NCBI GenBank assembly: GCA_015654965.1
Contig: JAATGD010000148.1
Location: forward strand, 1-8,850
Source of the DNA: Hyphomicrobiales bacterium
GTDB lineage: Bacteria > Pseudomonadota > Alphaproteobacteria > Rhizobiales > Rhizobiaceae
Length of the DNA stretch: 8,850 nt
Direction: 5' to 3'
Every line of letters starts with the position of its first letter. Position 1 is the first letter of the stretch. Made by a program: the position numbers and the translations under genes. The notes under the pieces are model-generated. The model worked only from the letters and a program-made list of their open reading frames with translations. It was not told where the DNA came from and did no database searches. Positions 1 to 6,684 of the stretch are shown piece after piece.

Positions 1-822
1 AATCGTTTGAAGATTCAACACTAGCACAGAAACATATTCAAGCCGTTCGACAATCGATGCCTGACCGTTCATCAAGGACAACATGCGTGTCGTGGAGTCG
101 CCGGTGAAGGTGAAGTTGATGCCGGGAATGGCCGGCTTGCCCTTGAAATAGCCGTCGAAGGCCTCCATCACGGTATCGTTGCCGCGTTGCTCGACAAATT
201 TGAACGGGCCTGTGCCATTGAGGCGCTGCGAGAGAATGCCGCCGGGACCGCCCGCTATATCCTTGGCTGACATGATCGGCAGGAACGAGGCAAGGAAGAT
301 GAAGAGATGCGCTGGATAGCCGCCTTTCGACGTGTCGACGATGACGGTGTAGTCGTCCGGCGTTTCAATCGTCAATGTTTCGGTCGGGCCGGGATACCAT
401 TGCGCCGGACGATCCGGTAGCGCGCCATATTCAAAAGTGGCTTTCACGTCTTCGGCCTTGAAGGGCTTGCCATCGTGGAAGACGATGCCTTCGCGCAGCT
501 TGATCTGCAAGCGATGCGGGTCAAGCAGCTTGATGTCGGTTGCGAGTTCATAGACCGCCGCATCCGGATTATCGAGCTTCATCGGGGTGCGGGTCAGAAA
601 GCCCATGACGAAGCCTTCGATATTCTTCTGCGAAAGCGTCGTGTGGGCGGTTGGATCCCAGTTTCCGGTGATGTTTTCGGCAGACAGGAAAGTCATGGTC
701 TTTCCTGTCTGTGCGAAGGCTGACGAGATGAAGAAGTCTGGATTGATCTGCGTGAAGCCAGCAACGGCGGTTGCACCTGCGATGCCTTGCAGGAAGCGAC
801 GACGATTTAATTCTGAACCCAT
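1..822 (-). CDS. Family 5 extracellular solute-binding protein of an ABC importer, Tat-exported; 3' part outside window
   Basis: This is the N-terminal 274 codons of a periplasmic binding protein of the SBP_bac_5 type (peptide, oligopeptide, nickel or opine ABC importers). The frame is open to the window edge. Translation starts at ATG 822-820, with a GGGGA ribosome binding site six bases upstream. Residues 1-38 form a twin-arginine signal: NRRRFLQG, a hydrophobic stretch (IAGATAVAGF) and an AFA-QT cleavage site. The mature part shows family signatures. GNWDPTAHTT is followed by LREGIVFHDGKPFKAEDVKATF (about residues 129-150), a VVDTSKGG-like region and NGTGPFKFVE, then DSTTRMLSLMNGQASIVERL near residue 255. 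The substrate cannot be read from this half. The gene sits 378 bases downstream of fhuB on the same strand, with its own ribosome site and probable leader, so I treat it as a separate unit from the iron genes. The class is secure; the substrate is unknown. Confidence 0.9.
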   Translation of the reverse strand, partial: MGSELNRRRFLQGIAGATAVAGFTQINPDFFISSAFAQTGKTMTFLSAENITGNWDPTAHTTLSQKNIEGFVMGFLTRTPMKLDNPDAAVYELATDIKLLDPHRLQIKLREGIVFHDGKPFKAEDVKATFEYGALPDRPAQWYPGPTETLTIETPDDYTVIVDTSKGGYPAHLFIFLASFLPIMSAKDIAGGPGGILSQRLNGTGPFKFVEQRGNDTVMEAFDGYFKGKPAIPGINFTFTGDSTTRMLSLMNGQASIVERLEYVSVLVLNLQTI

Positions 823-858
823 CGAGTTCCCCTTTTCTTTTATGAAACCGTAACATCA

Positions 859-875
859 GTCAAAACGGTCAAAAC
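859..875 (-). repeat. Tandem octamer repeat in the leader of the solute-binding protein gene
   Basis: GTCAAAAC occurs twice on the plus strand (859-866 and 868-875) with a 9-base period. On the coding strand it reads GTTTTGAC twice, 37-64 bases before the start codon. The TTGAC within each copy resembles a -35 element, but neither has a well-spaced -10. It may be an operator or a chance repeat. Confidence 0.35.
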
Positions 876-1019
876 AAACAAAAGCAAACATCGTGCCAGA
901 TGAAAATAAGGCGCAAAACAAGGGGGTGTAGAGATGGAAAATGTGGAATCTGACGAGTTTTCTGCCGACTGGTACTTTTTTAAGCACTCTTGCGATGATG
1001 TGATGAGCAGCAGAACCGC

Positions 1020-1042
1020 AACGATAAAAGTGTTATATCGTT
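1020..1042. repeat. 7-bp inverted repeat, possible operator
   Basis: AACGATA (1020-1026) and TATCGTT (1036-1042) are perfect inverse complements separated by nine AT-rich bases. The size and layout resemble a binding site for a dimeric regulator. It lies about 200 bases upstream of the solute-binding protein start. No regulator is encoded nearby, so the assignment is speculative. Confidence 0.3.
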
Positions 1043-1094
1043 ACAATATTAGGCATTGCAGTTTTTGAAGGCTTGCCATCAAACAGATTCGAAC

Positions 1095-1125
1095 GCGCAA
1101 GATGCAATCTTGCGCAAGAGCAATC
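1095..1125. repeat. Imperfect tandem repeat containing a 9-bp hairpin, downstream of fhuB
   Basis: GCGCAAGATGCAATC (1095-1109) is repeated as GCGCAAGAGCAATC (1112-1125), one base shorter, with a 17-base period. The first unit and the start of the second also form a perfect inverted repeat: GCGCAAGAT (1095-1103), loop GCA, ATCTTGCGC (1107-1115). On the fhuB transcript this stem lies about 85-105 bases after the stop codon. It could mark the 3' end of the mRNA, but no T-run follows on either strand, so a classical intrinsic terminator is not supported. Confidence 0.5.
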
Positions 1126-1200
1126 GTATAGAGGAAGAAACATTCACCCGCACGCTCTCATACCGAGATTGCATGCCAAGGTCGTGGTGACGAGGCTATG

Positions 1201-3183
1201 CTATTTTTTCATCAGAACGGCTATAAAGAACGGCGCGCCGAGCAGTGCGGCTAAAAGACCGGCTGGAATCTGATAGGGAAATACAATTACCCGCCCGACC
1301 CAGTCCGCAAGCACCATCAGGCAGCCTGCGGCGAGCGCCCCACCGACCAATTGTTGCCCGGCCCGGTGAAACCCCATCTCGCGGGCCAGATGCGGGCCGA
1401 CAAGGCCGACAAAACTCAAGGGACCGACCACAAGCGTTGCGCTGGCCGTCATCAACGCCGACACGATGAATAGAAATGCTCTCGCCATTGGTACGCTCAG
1501 CCCGACACTGCGCGCCGTCGCCATACCTAATGGCAAGAGGTTGAGCCATCGTTGCGTAAGAAAGGCCATTGTGAAAAATATGGTCGCGCAGAGAAATGCA
1601 GCCTGCGCCAATGATGCGTCAACGAAATAGGTGGAGCCGGACATCCAGCGAATGAGGATCATGGCACGCGGATCGCCACCTGCCGCGAGCAATCCGACAA
1701 GCGCATCAAGCAAGGCAGTCAGGACAATGCCGCTCAACAGCACCCGTTCGGGAGAAAAGCCCGAACGCAGGCCAAGCAGAAGCACAATCAGCAGAACGGC
1801 AAGAGCGCCAAGCCCGGCGAATCCGAGCTGGAGAAGAAAACCCGTTGATGCAAAAGTGAATAATGCCATGGCAACCCCGCCCGTTGCCCCTGCCGAAACG
1901 CCAAGCAGTTCCGGGCTTGCCATTTCGTTTCCGGTCAGGCGCTGCAGGATGACACCGGCTCCACCGAGCATGATGCCGGCCGCAAAAGCCGCGACCACAC
2001 GCGGCCAACGATAGCGCAACAGCGTCGGCCATTCCGTCATGGGCAAAATATCCCAGCCTGAGCCTGCATCCGGTGCTCGGCCAATGAGAACAGCCAATGC
2101 CAGACCGGCAATGATCGATAAGGCAATGAGGACCAGCAAAATTCTGGAAATATGTCTGCGGCGTGCCTGCCCGTCACCCAAATCCTGCAAGGCACGATGA
2201 TCCGGGCGCAGTTTCGTCAACAACAGCAAAATGATGGGGGCACCAAACAGAGCTGTCATGGAGCCGGTCGGCAGAAAAGCGCCGGTTGCTCTCGAAAGCA
2301 ATTGCACCAACTCATCCGTCACCAGAAGAAGTCCCGCCCCGATGATCGGCGACCAGACAAGCTGCTGGCGAAAACGTCTTGCCCCGGCAAGACGCGTGAT
2401 AGCGGGTGCAATCAGTCCCACGAACCCGATGACGCCCACGGCGCTGGTGACCAGCGCCGACAGGATGACAGCGATGATGATCGCGATGATCCGCACCCGT
2501 CGCACCGGAATGCCTGCGGAGATCGCGCCCGCATCTCCCAGTTCCATCAGCGATAGCGGGCGCGCCAGCATTCCCGCCAGCAGCGCGCAAACCGCGATTT
2601 TCGGCAGAAGGGAGAGCGGAATTGTCCAGCCTTGCATGGCAAGCGAGCCTGCCCCCCAGATGAAGAGGCCCGACAGATATCGCTCATTGAGAAGAATGAG
2701 TATGGCTGAAAGCGCACTGCACCACAGTCCGATCATAAGCCCGGAAAGAATGAAGGAAAGGGGCGAAGAACCGCGCCTGCCACTGATGACCAGAACCAGA
2801 CAGGTGGCGAGGATAGCACCACAGATTGCAACCGTATCCCGCCCAAGCCCCTCCATCGCCGGAAAGGCCAGCAAAGCAACGGCCAGCGCAAGATTTGCAC
2901 CGGCAGAGGTGCCAAGCGTCGTTGGAGACGCCAGTGGATTGCGCAGCACCTGTTGCAGCAAGGTACCGGATAAAGACAGTGCGGCACCGACAACAATAGC
3001 CGTCAGAAGGCGTGGCAGGGTCGAGTATTCCAGCAACAAGCGTTGCGGATCATAAGCGGATGCAGGCTTGAAAAGCAGAGCAATATCATTGCCTATATTC
3101 CATGCGGCAAGGATAAAGCCCGACAAGAACAGGGCACAGGCAATGGGCCGCAGCGTGAAAAATCCGGTGGGACGAAACGGCAT
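1201..3183 (-). CDS. fhuB: Ferric-hydroxamate siderophore ABC importer, fused double permease FhuB
   Basis: This is an inner-membrane permease that passes ferric hydroxamates (ferrichrome, ferrioxamine or similar) delivered by FhuD into the cytosol. The 660 residues match the usual FhuB length. FhuB is a tandem fusion of two FecCD/BtuC-type halves that replaces the homo- or heterodimer found in most related importers. Half one (about 1-330) has ALSLSGTLLQQVLRNPLASP (68-87) and FVGLIAPAITR (254-264). A short basic linker with RRRH follows (about 330-345). Half two (about 346-660) has GGAGVILQRLTGNEMASPELL (about 407-427) and FVGLVGPHLAR (591-601), the loop that should dock the ATPase. About 20 hydrophobic segments are visible. 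I start at ATG 3183, with GGAGA about nine bases upstream inside fhuD. A TTG at 3204 would add seven residues but is less likely. The start overlaps the fhuD stop by one base (TGATG), implying translational coupling. The gene ends with TAG. No ATPase follows. Confidence 0.95.
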   Translation of the reverse strand: MPFRPTGFFTLRPIACALFLSGFILAAWNIGNDIALLFKPASAYDPQRLLLEYSTLPRLLTAIVVGAALSLSGTLLQQVLRNPLASPTTLGTSAGANLALAVALLAFPAMEGLGRDTVAICGAILATCLVLVISGRRGSSPLSFILSGLMIGLWCSALSAILILLNERYLSGLFIWGAGSLAMQGWTIPLSLLPKIAVCALLAGMLARPLSLMELGDAGAISAGIPVRRVRIIAIIIAVILSALVTSAVGVIGFVGLIAPAITRLAGARRFRQQLVWSPIIGAGLLLVTDELVQLLSRATGAFLPTGSMTALFGAPIILLLLTKLRPDHRALQDLGDGQARRRHISRILLVLIALSIIAGLALAVLIGRAPDAGSGWDILPMTEWPTLLRYRWPRVVAAFAAGIMLGGAGVILQRLTGNEMASPELLGVSAGATGGVAMALFTFASTGFLLQLGFAGLGALAVLLIVLLLGLRSGFSPERVLLSGIVLTALLDALVGLLAAGGDPRAMILIRWMSGSTYFVDASLAQAAFLCATIFFTMAFLTQRWLNLLPLGMATARSVGLSVPMARAFLFIVSALMTASATLVVGPLSFVGLVGPHLAREMGFHRAGQQLVGGALAAGCLMVLADWVGRVIVFPYQIPAGLLAALLGAPFFIAVLMKK

Positions 3184-4067
3184 CAGGCGGCTGTCTCCAG
3201 ACAATCGGTGACAAGGCGCGCAAATCGCATTGCTTCATGTACCATGCCGAACATCAGTACACCGGGCAGGACGGAAACCCTGCCCGTCCGTACGAAGGGC
3301 AATTCGCTCCATAAAGGATTCGTCTCAAGACGGCGCAGGATATCCGGCGGCATGAGCGGTTCAAAAACCATCAGATGGGTCTGCGCGGGCAACTGGATCA
3401 ATTCTTCAAGGGCGAGTGTTTGAAATCCCCAGTAACCGGTTTCGCCCTGCCATGCATTGGTCAGCCCGATCCGCTCCAGCGCTCCCTGATAAAGTCCTGT
3501 ACCACCATAAATACGGGCATGACGCTCGTCCAGAAGGGTCAGAAATCCGACAGGTGGCGCGGCCAACTTGCTGATGCGTGCGCGGCAATCAGCAAATGCG
3601 GCATCGGCCTGTCGCAGAAAATCTTCCGCTTGCCGTTCTCTCCCAACCAGCCGCGCAAGCTCCCTTGTTACATTGATCGACGATGGCAAGGCCTCACGCC
3701 CACTCGCATAGATGGTGAATTCCGCCACCGGCGCAATCGGCTCCAGCAGCGGCTTCAGGCTCGCCAGAAAGGGCGTTGTGAGGATGAGCGCGGGCTTGAG
3801 CCTGACCAGAACCTCAAGATTGATCTCGGTCGTCGTGCCAAGATCCGCCACGCTATCGGGCATTGCAGGCTCGACCACCCATCTGTTCCAGTCCGCGCGT
3901 GACGCCACAGCCGCAGGCGTGACGCCAAGCGATAGCAGCGTCGAGGCGAGACCATAATCCAGACTGGCCACGCCACCAACGTCAGTTGCAAAAGCTCGTT
4001 CAGACCATGGCAATGTCAGTGCCATGGTCATGAACAGCCTTCGGGACAGGCGCAAATCAGGCATCAT
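3183..4067 (-). CDS. fhuD: Periplasmic ferric-hydroxamate siderophore-binding protein FhuD
   Basis: FhuD captures ferric hydroxamates after outer-membrane passage and hands them to FhuB. The identification rests on diagnostic segments shared, from memory, with E. coli FhuD. These are VVEPAMPDSVADLG followed by TEINLEVLVRLKP, TLLDERHARIYGG, and NAWQGETGYWGF (about residues 204-215) with the two tryptophans of the binding pocket. A C-terminal ATNPLW-like segment (LETNPLWSELPFVRTGR) also matches. Residues 1-27 form a Tat-like signal (LSRRLFMTMAL, then AFA-TD); E. coli FhuD carries a similar SRRRLL motif. The choice of start is uncertain. ATG 4067 gives 294 residues with a weak GTGAG 11 bases upstream, ATG 4064 is one codon shorter, and GTG 4079 has no proper ribosome site. 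The start sits at the base of a perfect hairpin (see 4066-4105). It lies 63 bases after the receptor stop and overlaps fhuB by one base, so these three genes look co-transcribed. Confidence 0.94.
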   Translation of the reverse strand: MMPDLRLSRRLFMTMALTLPWSERAFATDVGGVASLDYGLASTLLSLGVTPAAVASRADWNRWVVEPAMPDSVADLGTTTEINLEVLVRLKPALILTTPFLASLKPLLEPIAPVAEFTIYASGREALPSSINVTRELARLVGRERQAEDFLRQADAAFADCRARISKLAAPPVGFLTLLDERHARIYGGTGLYQGALERIGLTNAWQGETGYWGFQTLALEELIQLPAQTHLMVFEPLMPPDILRRLETNPLWSELPFVRTGRVSVLPGVLMFGMVHEAMRFARLVTDCLETAA

Positions 4068-4105
4068 CGGAAACCACACTCACCCATGGTATATCGGTTT
4101 CCGAT
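4066..4105 (-). promoter_or_regulatory. mRNA hairpin covering the fhuD translation start, with a 7-codon mini-ORF
   Basis: A perfect 10-bp inverted repeat lies in the receptor-fhuD spacer: ATCGGAAACC (plus strand 4066-4075) and GGTTTCCGAT (4096-4105), with a 20-base loop. In the mRNA the last two paired bases are the first two bases of the fhuD ATG (4067), and the only Shine-Dalgarno-like stretch (GGGTGAG) is in the loop. Within the loop an ATG at 4087-4085 opens a seven-codon frame (MGECGFR) whose TGA (4066-4064) overlaps the fhuD start in an ATGATG arrangement. The structure is seen directly; its use as a translational control of fhuD is inference. Confidence 0.55.
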
Positions 4106-4130
4106 CCGGGCATCAGGGACATTGACCGGC

Positions 4131-6545
4131 TCACCAGCGATATTTGATGGAGCCGGTCATGTTCCTTCCCTGTGCCAGAGAGCAATAGCCCTCATTGCAC
4201 AGCGTATCACGACGATCCGCGATATTACGGATGTTGAAGGATGCCGTCAGCCCGTCAAGCTTCTTGTCTAATGCCGCAAAATCATAGCTGAGCGCGGCAT
4301 CCAGATAGAAGGTGGCGTCGTTCTTGTCGGTGTTTTTCGTGCTGGTATAGGCCGCACTCGCATAACGCAGACCCGCGCCGACCGACAGGCCGGACAAGAC
4401 TGTGGCCTCATCAAAGCTGTAATTGCCCCACAGTGAGACAACATGTTCAGGCTTGACCGCGGGAGCATTGCCGACATCATTGCCAGCCGTGATCCTCGAA
4501 TGGACATAGGTATAGGCGGCAATGACATCCAGGCCGTTGGCGACATTGGCGCGTGCTTCCAGTTCCACGCCCTTGTTCGTTACTTCACCGAGCGCACGAT
4601 AGGTCGCAGCAGCTGCATCAACGACAACCGGCTTGTTCTTCTCGACCAGATGATAGGCGGCGGCGGACAGAAGAATATCGGAGCCGGGAGGCTGATATTT
4701 GACACCCAGTTCAAATTGCTCACCCTCGGTCGGATCGAGAATGGTGCCCGAGACCGAACGGTTCGTTACCGGATCGAATGATGTCGCATAGCTGGCATAG
4801 GGGGAAATGCCATTGTCGAAGGCATAAAGAATGCCCGCCTGCATCGTGAAGGCTTCTTTCTTCACGCGATCATCAATCGGAATGCCGCCGCTCTCACCAT
4901 TGGCATTCTGCTCCACCCAAGTCTGGCGGCCACCAAGCGTGAAATGCCAGTTATCGAGCTTGATCTGATCGATGGCATAAATACCGGTCTGGCGCAGATT
5001 CCGGTCCACCTGCAAATAGTCGTATCCTACCGTGGGGCCAGACACGCCATAATGGGGATTGGTGATATCCAGATCGAAGGCCGGATCGGTCGCTCCGAAC
5101 CCATAACCGATTGCCCCTTTGACATAGGTATAATCGAGGCCTGTCAGAAGCGTATGCTCGACCGGTCCGGTATCGAAGGTCCATTCAAGCTGATTGTCCG
5201 CCTGAAAGACATTCATCTTGTCGCGAACAGCCCATGGCGAACGATGTAGAATGTTCCCGGTCCAGCTTGCCTTGTCGAGATAACGACCGCGCAGATCGAG
5301 ATGCGAATAACGCAGGTTCTGCCTGACGGTCAGCAGATCGCTAAACGCATGTTCAAGCGAATAGCCGACCTGTTGTTGACGGATTTTCTGGTAATCATAA
5401 TCCGGATCGCTTGTCCGGATATCGAGCACATCGCCATTCTGATCGGTCAGAGCGCTGATGGAACCATCTGTTTCCGTCTGCTGGACAAGGCCATAAAGCG
5501 TCAGTCTGGTCTCATCCGACGGGTTCCATGTGACGGACGGCTGAAGGAAATAACGTTCGTCCGCAATATCGAAATTTGTTTCGCCAGCCCGCGCAAGACC
5601 GACAAGGCGATAGGACAGGCCATTGCTCTCGTCCAGCTTGTCGCCAATATCGAAAGCAAACTGCTTGCGATCCTTGGTTCCATACATGGTTTCCACTTCG
5701 CGAATACGCCGGCCATCCGCGAATTTGGAAACCTTGTTGATGATGCCTGCCGGGGTTCCCGCGCCGTAAAGCACGGAAACCGGTCCCTTTACAATCTCCA
5801 CACGCTCCAGCGAATAGGGATCGGTGCGGAACATGCCGTAGTTCAGATAGGGCTGGCGCAAACCGTCTTTATAATCGCCCATCGTCGTGGCGTCATAACC
5901 GCGAATTTCAATCGCATCAAAGCGCGGATCAAAGCCGGAGCGTCCGGTCGTGACACCAGCGGAATATCTGACTGCTTCAAGAATGTCCTGCACCGAACGC
6001 TGGTCCATCTCCTTGCGCGTGACGACCGACACCGAGCGCGCGGTTTCGATAAGCGGCGTGCTGAGCTTGGTGGCAGCGCTGCTGTTTTTCGCAGCAACGA
6101 CGCCGTTATCGGCGGATGCAGTTCCATCGATCTGGATGGTCTGCAAAAGAGTAGAACCGTCAGGCGCGACATTGCTGCTTTCGGCGGAGGATGCGGAGAT
6201 CGCAACGGTCGTTGCGTTCGGGAAGGAATAGACCAGGCCGGTGCCAGCAAGGATTTTCGCGAGCGCCTGTTCGCGCGTTGCGGTACCGGAGAAACCGGGA
6301 GACGTTTTTCCGGCGGCAACGGATGCGAGATATGTGACCTGAATACCCGCCTGACGTCCGAAGACTGTCAAGGTGCGATTGAGGGGACCGGCAGGAGCCG
6401 AAAAGGAAATCCGTGCCTGCGTCTGAGCAAAAGCCTCATGATGCGTTACGGCCAGGCTCATGCCGACAGCCGTTGCCATCAGCAGCGTTGTCATGAAGGC
6501 TCTGTTCATGCTCTTGAAAACTGTCTTGCGAAGACCACACGCCAT
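4131..6545 (-). CDS. TonB-dependent siderophore receptor with N-terminal STN signalling domain (FhuA/FoxA/FiuA type transducer)
   Basis: This outer-membrane receptor binds a ferric siderophore, imports it using TonB energy and signals its presence to FecR. Domains in order (804 residues): a signal peptide at about 1-41 ending AFA-Q, and an STN domain at about 45-117 (ISFSAPAGPLNRTLTVFGRQ, then EQALAKILAGTGL). A likely TonB box lies in TLLQTIQIDG (about 132-141). The plug covers about 155-275 and contains RSVQDILEAV, IEIRGYD and the strongly conserved LERVEIVKGPVSVLYGAGTPAG. A 22-strand-type barrel runs to the end, which closes with the aromatic GSIKYRW. Neighbours FhuD and FhuB suggest a hydroxamate ligand, but the exact siderophore cannot be read. 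I start at ATG 6545 with GGAG 11 bases upstream. A GTG at 6557 would add four residues but has GGA directly abutting it. It follows fecR after 125 bases holding a dyad and a motif, so it may have its own promoter. Confidence 0.95.
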   Translation of the reverse strand: MACGLRKTVFKSMNRAFMTTLLMATAVGMSLAVTHHEAFAQTQARISFSAPAGPLNRTLTVFGRQAGIQVTYLASVAAGKTSPGFSGTATREQALAKILAGTGLVYSFPNATTVAISASSAESSNVAPDGSTLLQTIQIDGTASADNGVVAAKNSSAATKLSTPLIETARSVSVVTRKEMDQRSVQDILEAVRYSAGVTTGRSGFDPRFDAIEIRGYDATTMGDYKDGLRQPYLNYGMFRTDPYSLERVEIVKGPVSVLYGAGTPAGIINKVSKFADGRRIREVETMYGTKDRKQFAFDIGDKLDESNGLSYRLVGLARAGETNFDIADERYFLQPSVTWNPSDETRLTLYGLVQQTETDGSISALTDQNGDVLDIRTSDPDYDYQKIRQQQVGYSLEHAFSDLLTVRQNLRYSHLDLRGRYLDKASWTGNILHRSPWAVRDKMNVFQADNQLEWTFDTGPVEHTLLTGLDYTYVKGAIGYGFGATDPAFDLDITNPHYGVSGPTVGYDYLQVDRNLRQTGIYAIDQIKLDNWHFTLGGRQTWVEQNANGESGGIPIDDRVKKEAFTMQAGILYAFDNGISPYASYATSFDPVTNRSVSGTILDPTEGEQFELGVKYQPPGSDILLSAAAYHLVEKNKPVVVDAAAATYRALGEVTNKGVELEARANVANGLDVIAAYTYVHSRITAGNDVGNAPAVKPEHVVSLWGNYSFDEATVLSGLSVGAGLRYASAAYTSTKNTDKNDATFYLDAALSYDFAALDKKLDGLTASFNIRNIADRRDTLCNEGYCSLAQGRNMTGSIKYRW

Positions 6546-6580
6546 AACCTTGACCACTCCATCTTGCGTATTTTTTTGGG

Positions 6581-6619
6581 AGGGACAGATCAGTTTAGAA
6601 TTCGGTAATTTCTGTCCCT
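6581..6619 (-). promoter_or_regulatory. Candidate operator/promoter region of the receptor operon
   Basis: AGGGACAGA (6581-6589) and TCTGTCCCT (6611-6619) form a perfect 9-bp inverted repeat around 21 bases. Inside are CAGTTTAGA (6591-6599) and GTAATTT (6605-6611), both of which recur contiguously upstream of the sigma unit at 8429-8444. TTTAGAATTC resembles half of the Irr iron-control element as I remember it, but the second half does not match. An AATAAT hexamer (6623-6628, minus strand) with GTGAAA (6648-6653) is a poor housekeeping promoter with 19-base spacing. The sigma factor encoded here should also have a promoter in this gap, but I cannot place it with confidence. Confidence 0.4.
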
Positions 6620-6655
6620 ATCATTATTACAATTGAGACAACGAGTTTTTCACCT

Positions 6656-6684
6656 TTTCTCCCCTTTTTTTCAAAGGGGAGAAA
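6656..6684 (-). other. 12-bp perfect hairpin spanning the fecR stop codon
   Basis: TTTCTCCCCTTT (6656-6667) and AAAGGGGAGAAA (6673-6684) pair perfectly around a five-base loop. The fecR TGA (6673-6671) lies at the loop edge, so the 5' arm of the mRNA hairpin is the last four codons of fecR. No T-run follows on the minus strand (AAAGG comes next), so it is not a standard intrinsic terminator. It could be a processing or mRNA-stability element, or a partial attenuator separating the regulatory genes from the receptor operon. Confidence 0.55.

Larger units (their letters stand above)
823..1200. other. Intergenic gap between fhuB and the solute-binding protein gene
   Basis: I see no credible gene here. 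On the minus strand the gap must contain the end of the fhu transcript and the promoter of the solute-binding protein gene. It holds a repeated palindromic element (1095-1125), a 7-bp dyad (1020-1042) and a short tandem repeat (859-875), listed separately. No GC-rich stem followed by a T-run is present on the minus strand, so there is no clear intrinsic terminator for fhuB. Short ORFs in this gap have no ribosome sites and no recognisable protein features. Confidence 0.7.

Noticed and set aside
1..45. Possible frameshift or junction at the end of the solute-binding protein fragment
   Set aside because: The last 12-15 residues looked unusually hydrophobic for this position, but the frame stays open and too little sequence remains to judge.
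1080..1130. GTTCGAATC-like T-loop suggesting a tRNA on the minus strand
   Set aside because: The flanking bases do not form a T-stem and no acceptor, D or anticodon stems could be matched.
2231..3055. 274-codon plus-strand ORF antisense to fhuB
   Set aside because: The opposite strand encodes a clear FhuB; this frame is low-complexity Arg, Pro, Ser and Ala typical of antisense reading.
5301..6608. 435-codon plus-strand ORF antisense to the receptor gene
   Set aside because: It is a shadow of the minus-strand receptor gene, with a composition unlike a real protein and no ribosome site.
6601..6670. Classical Fur box or RirA TGA-N9-TCA box before the receptor
   Set aside because: The TCAATTGTAATAATGA stretch is only weakly symmetric and has the half-sites in the wrong orientation for the RirA consensus I know.
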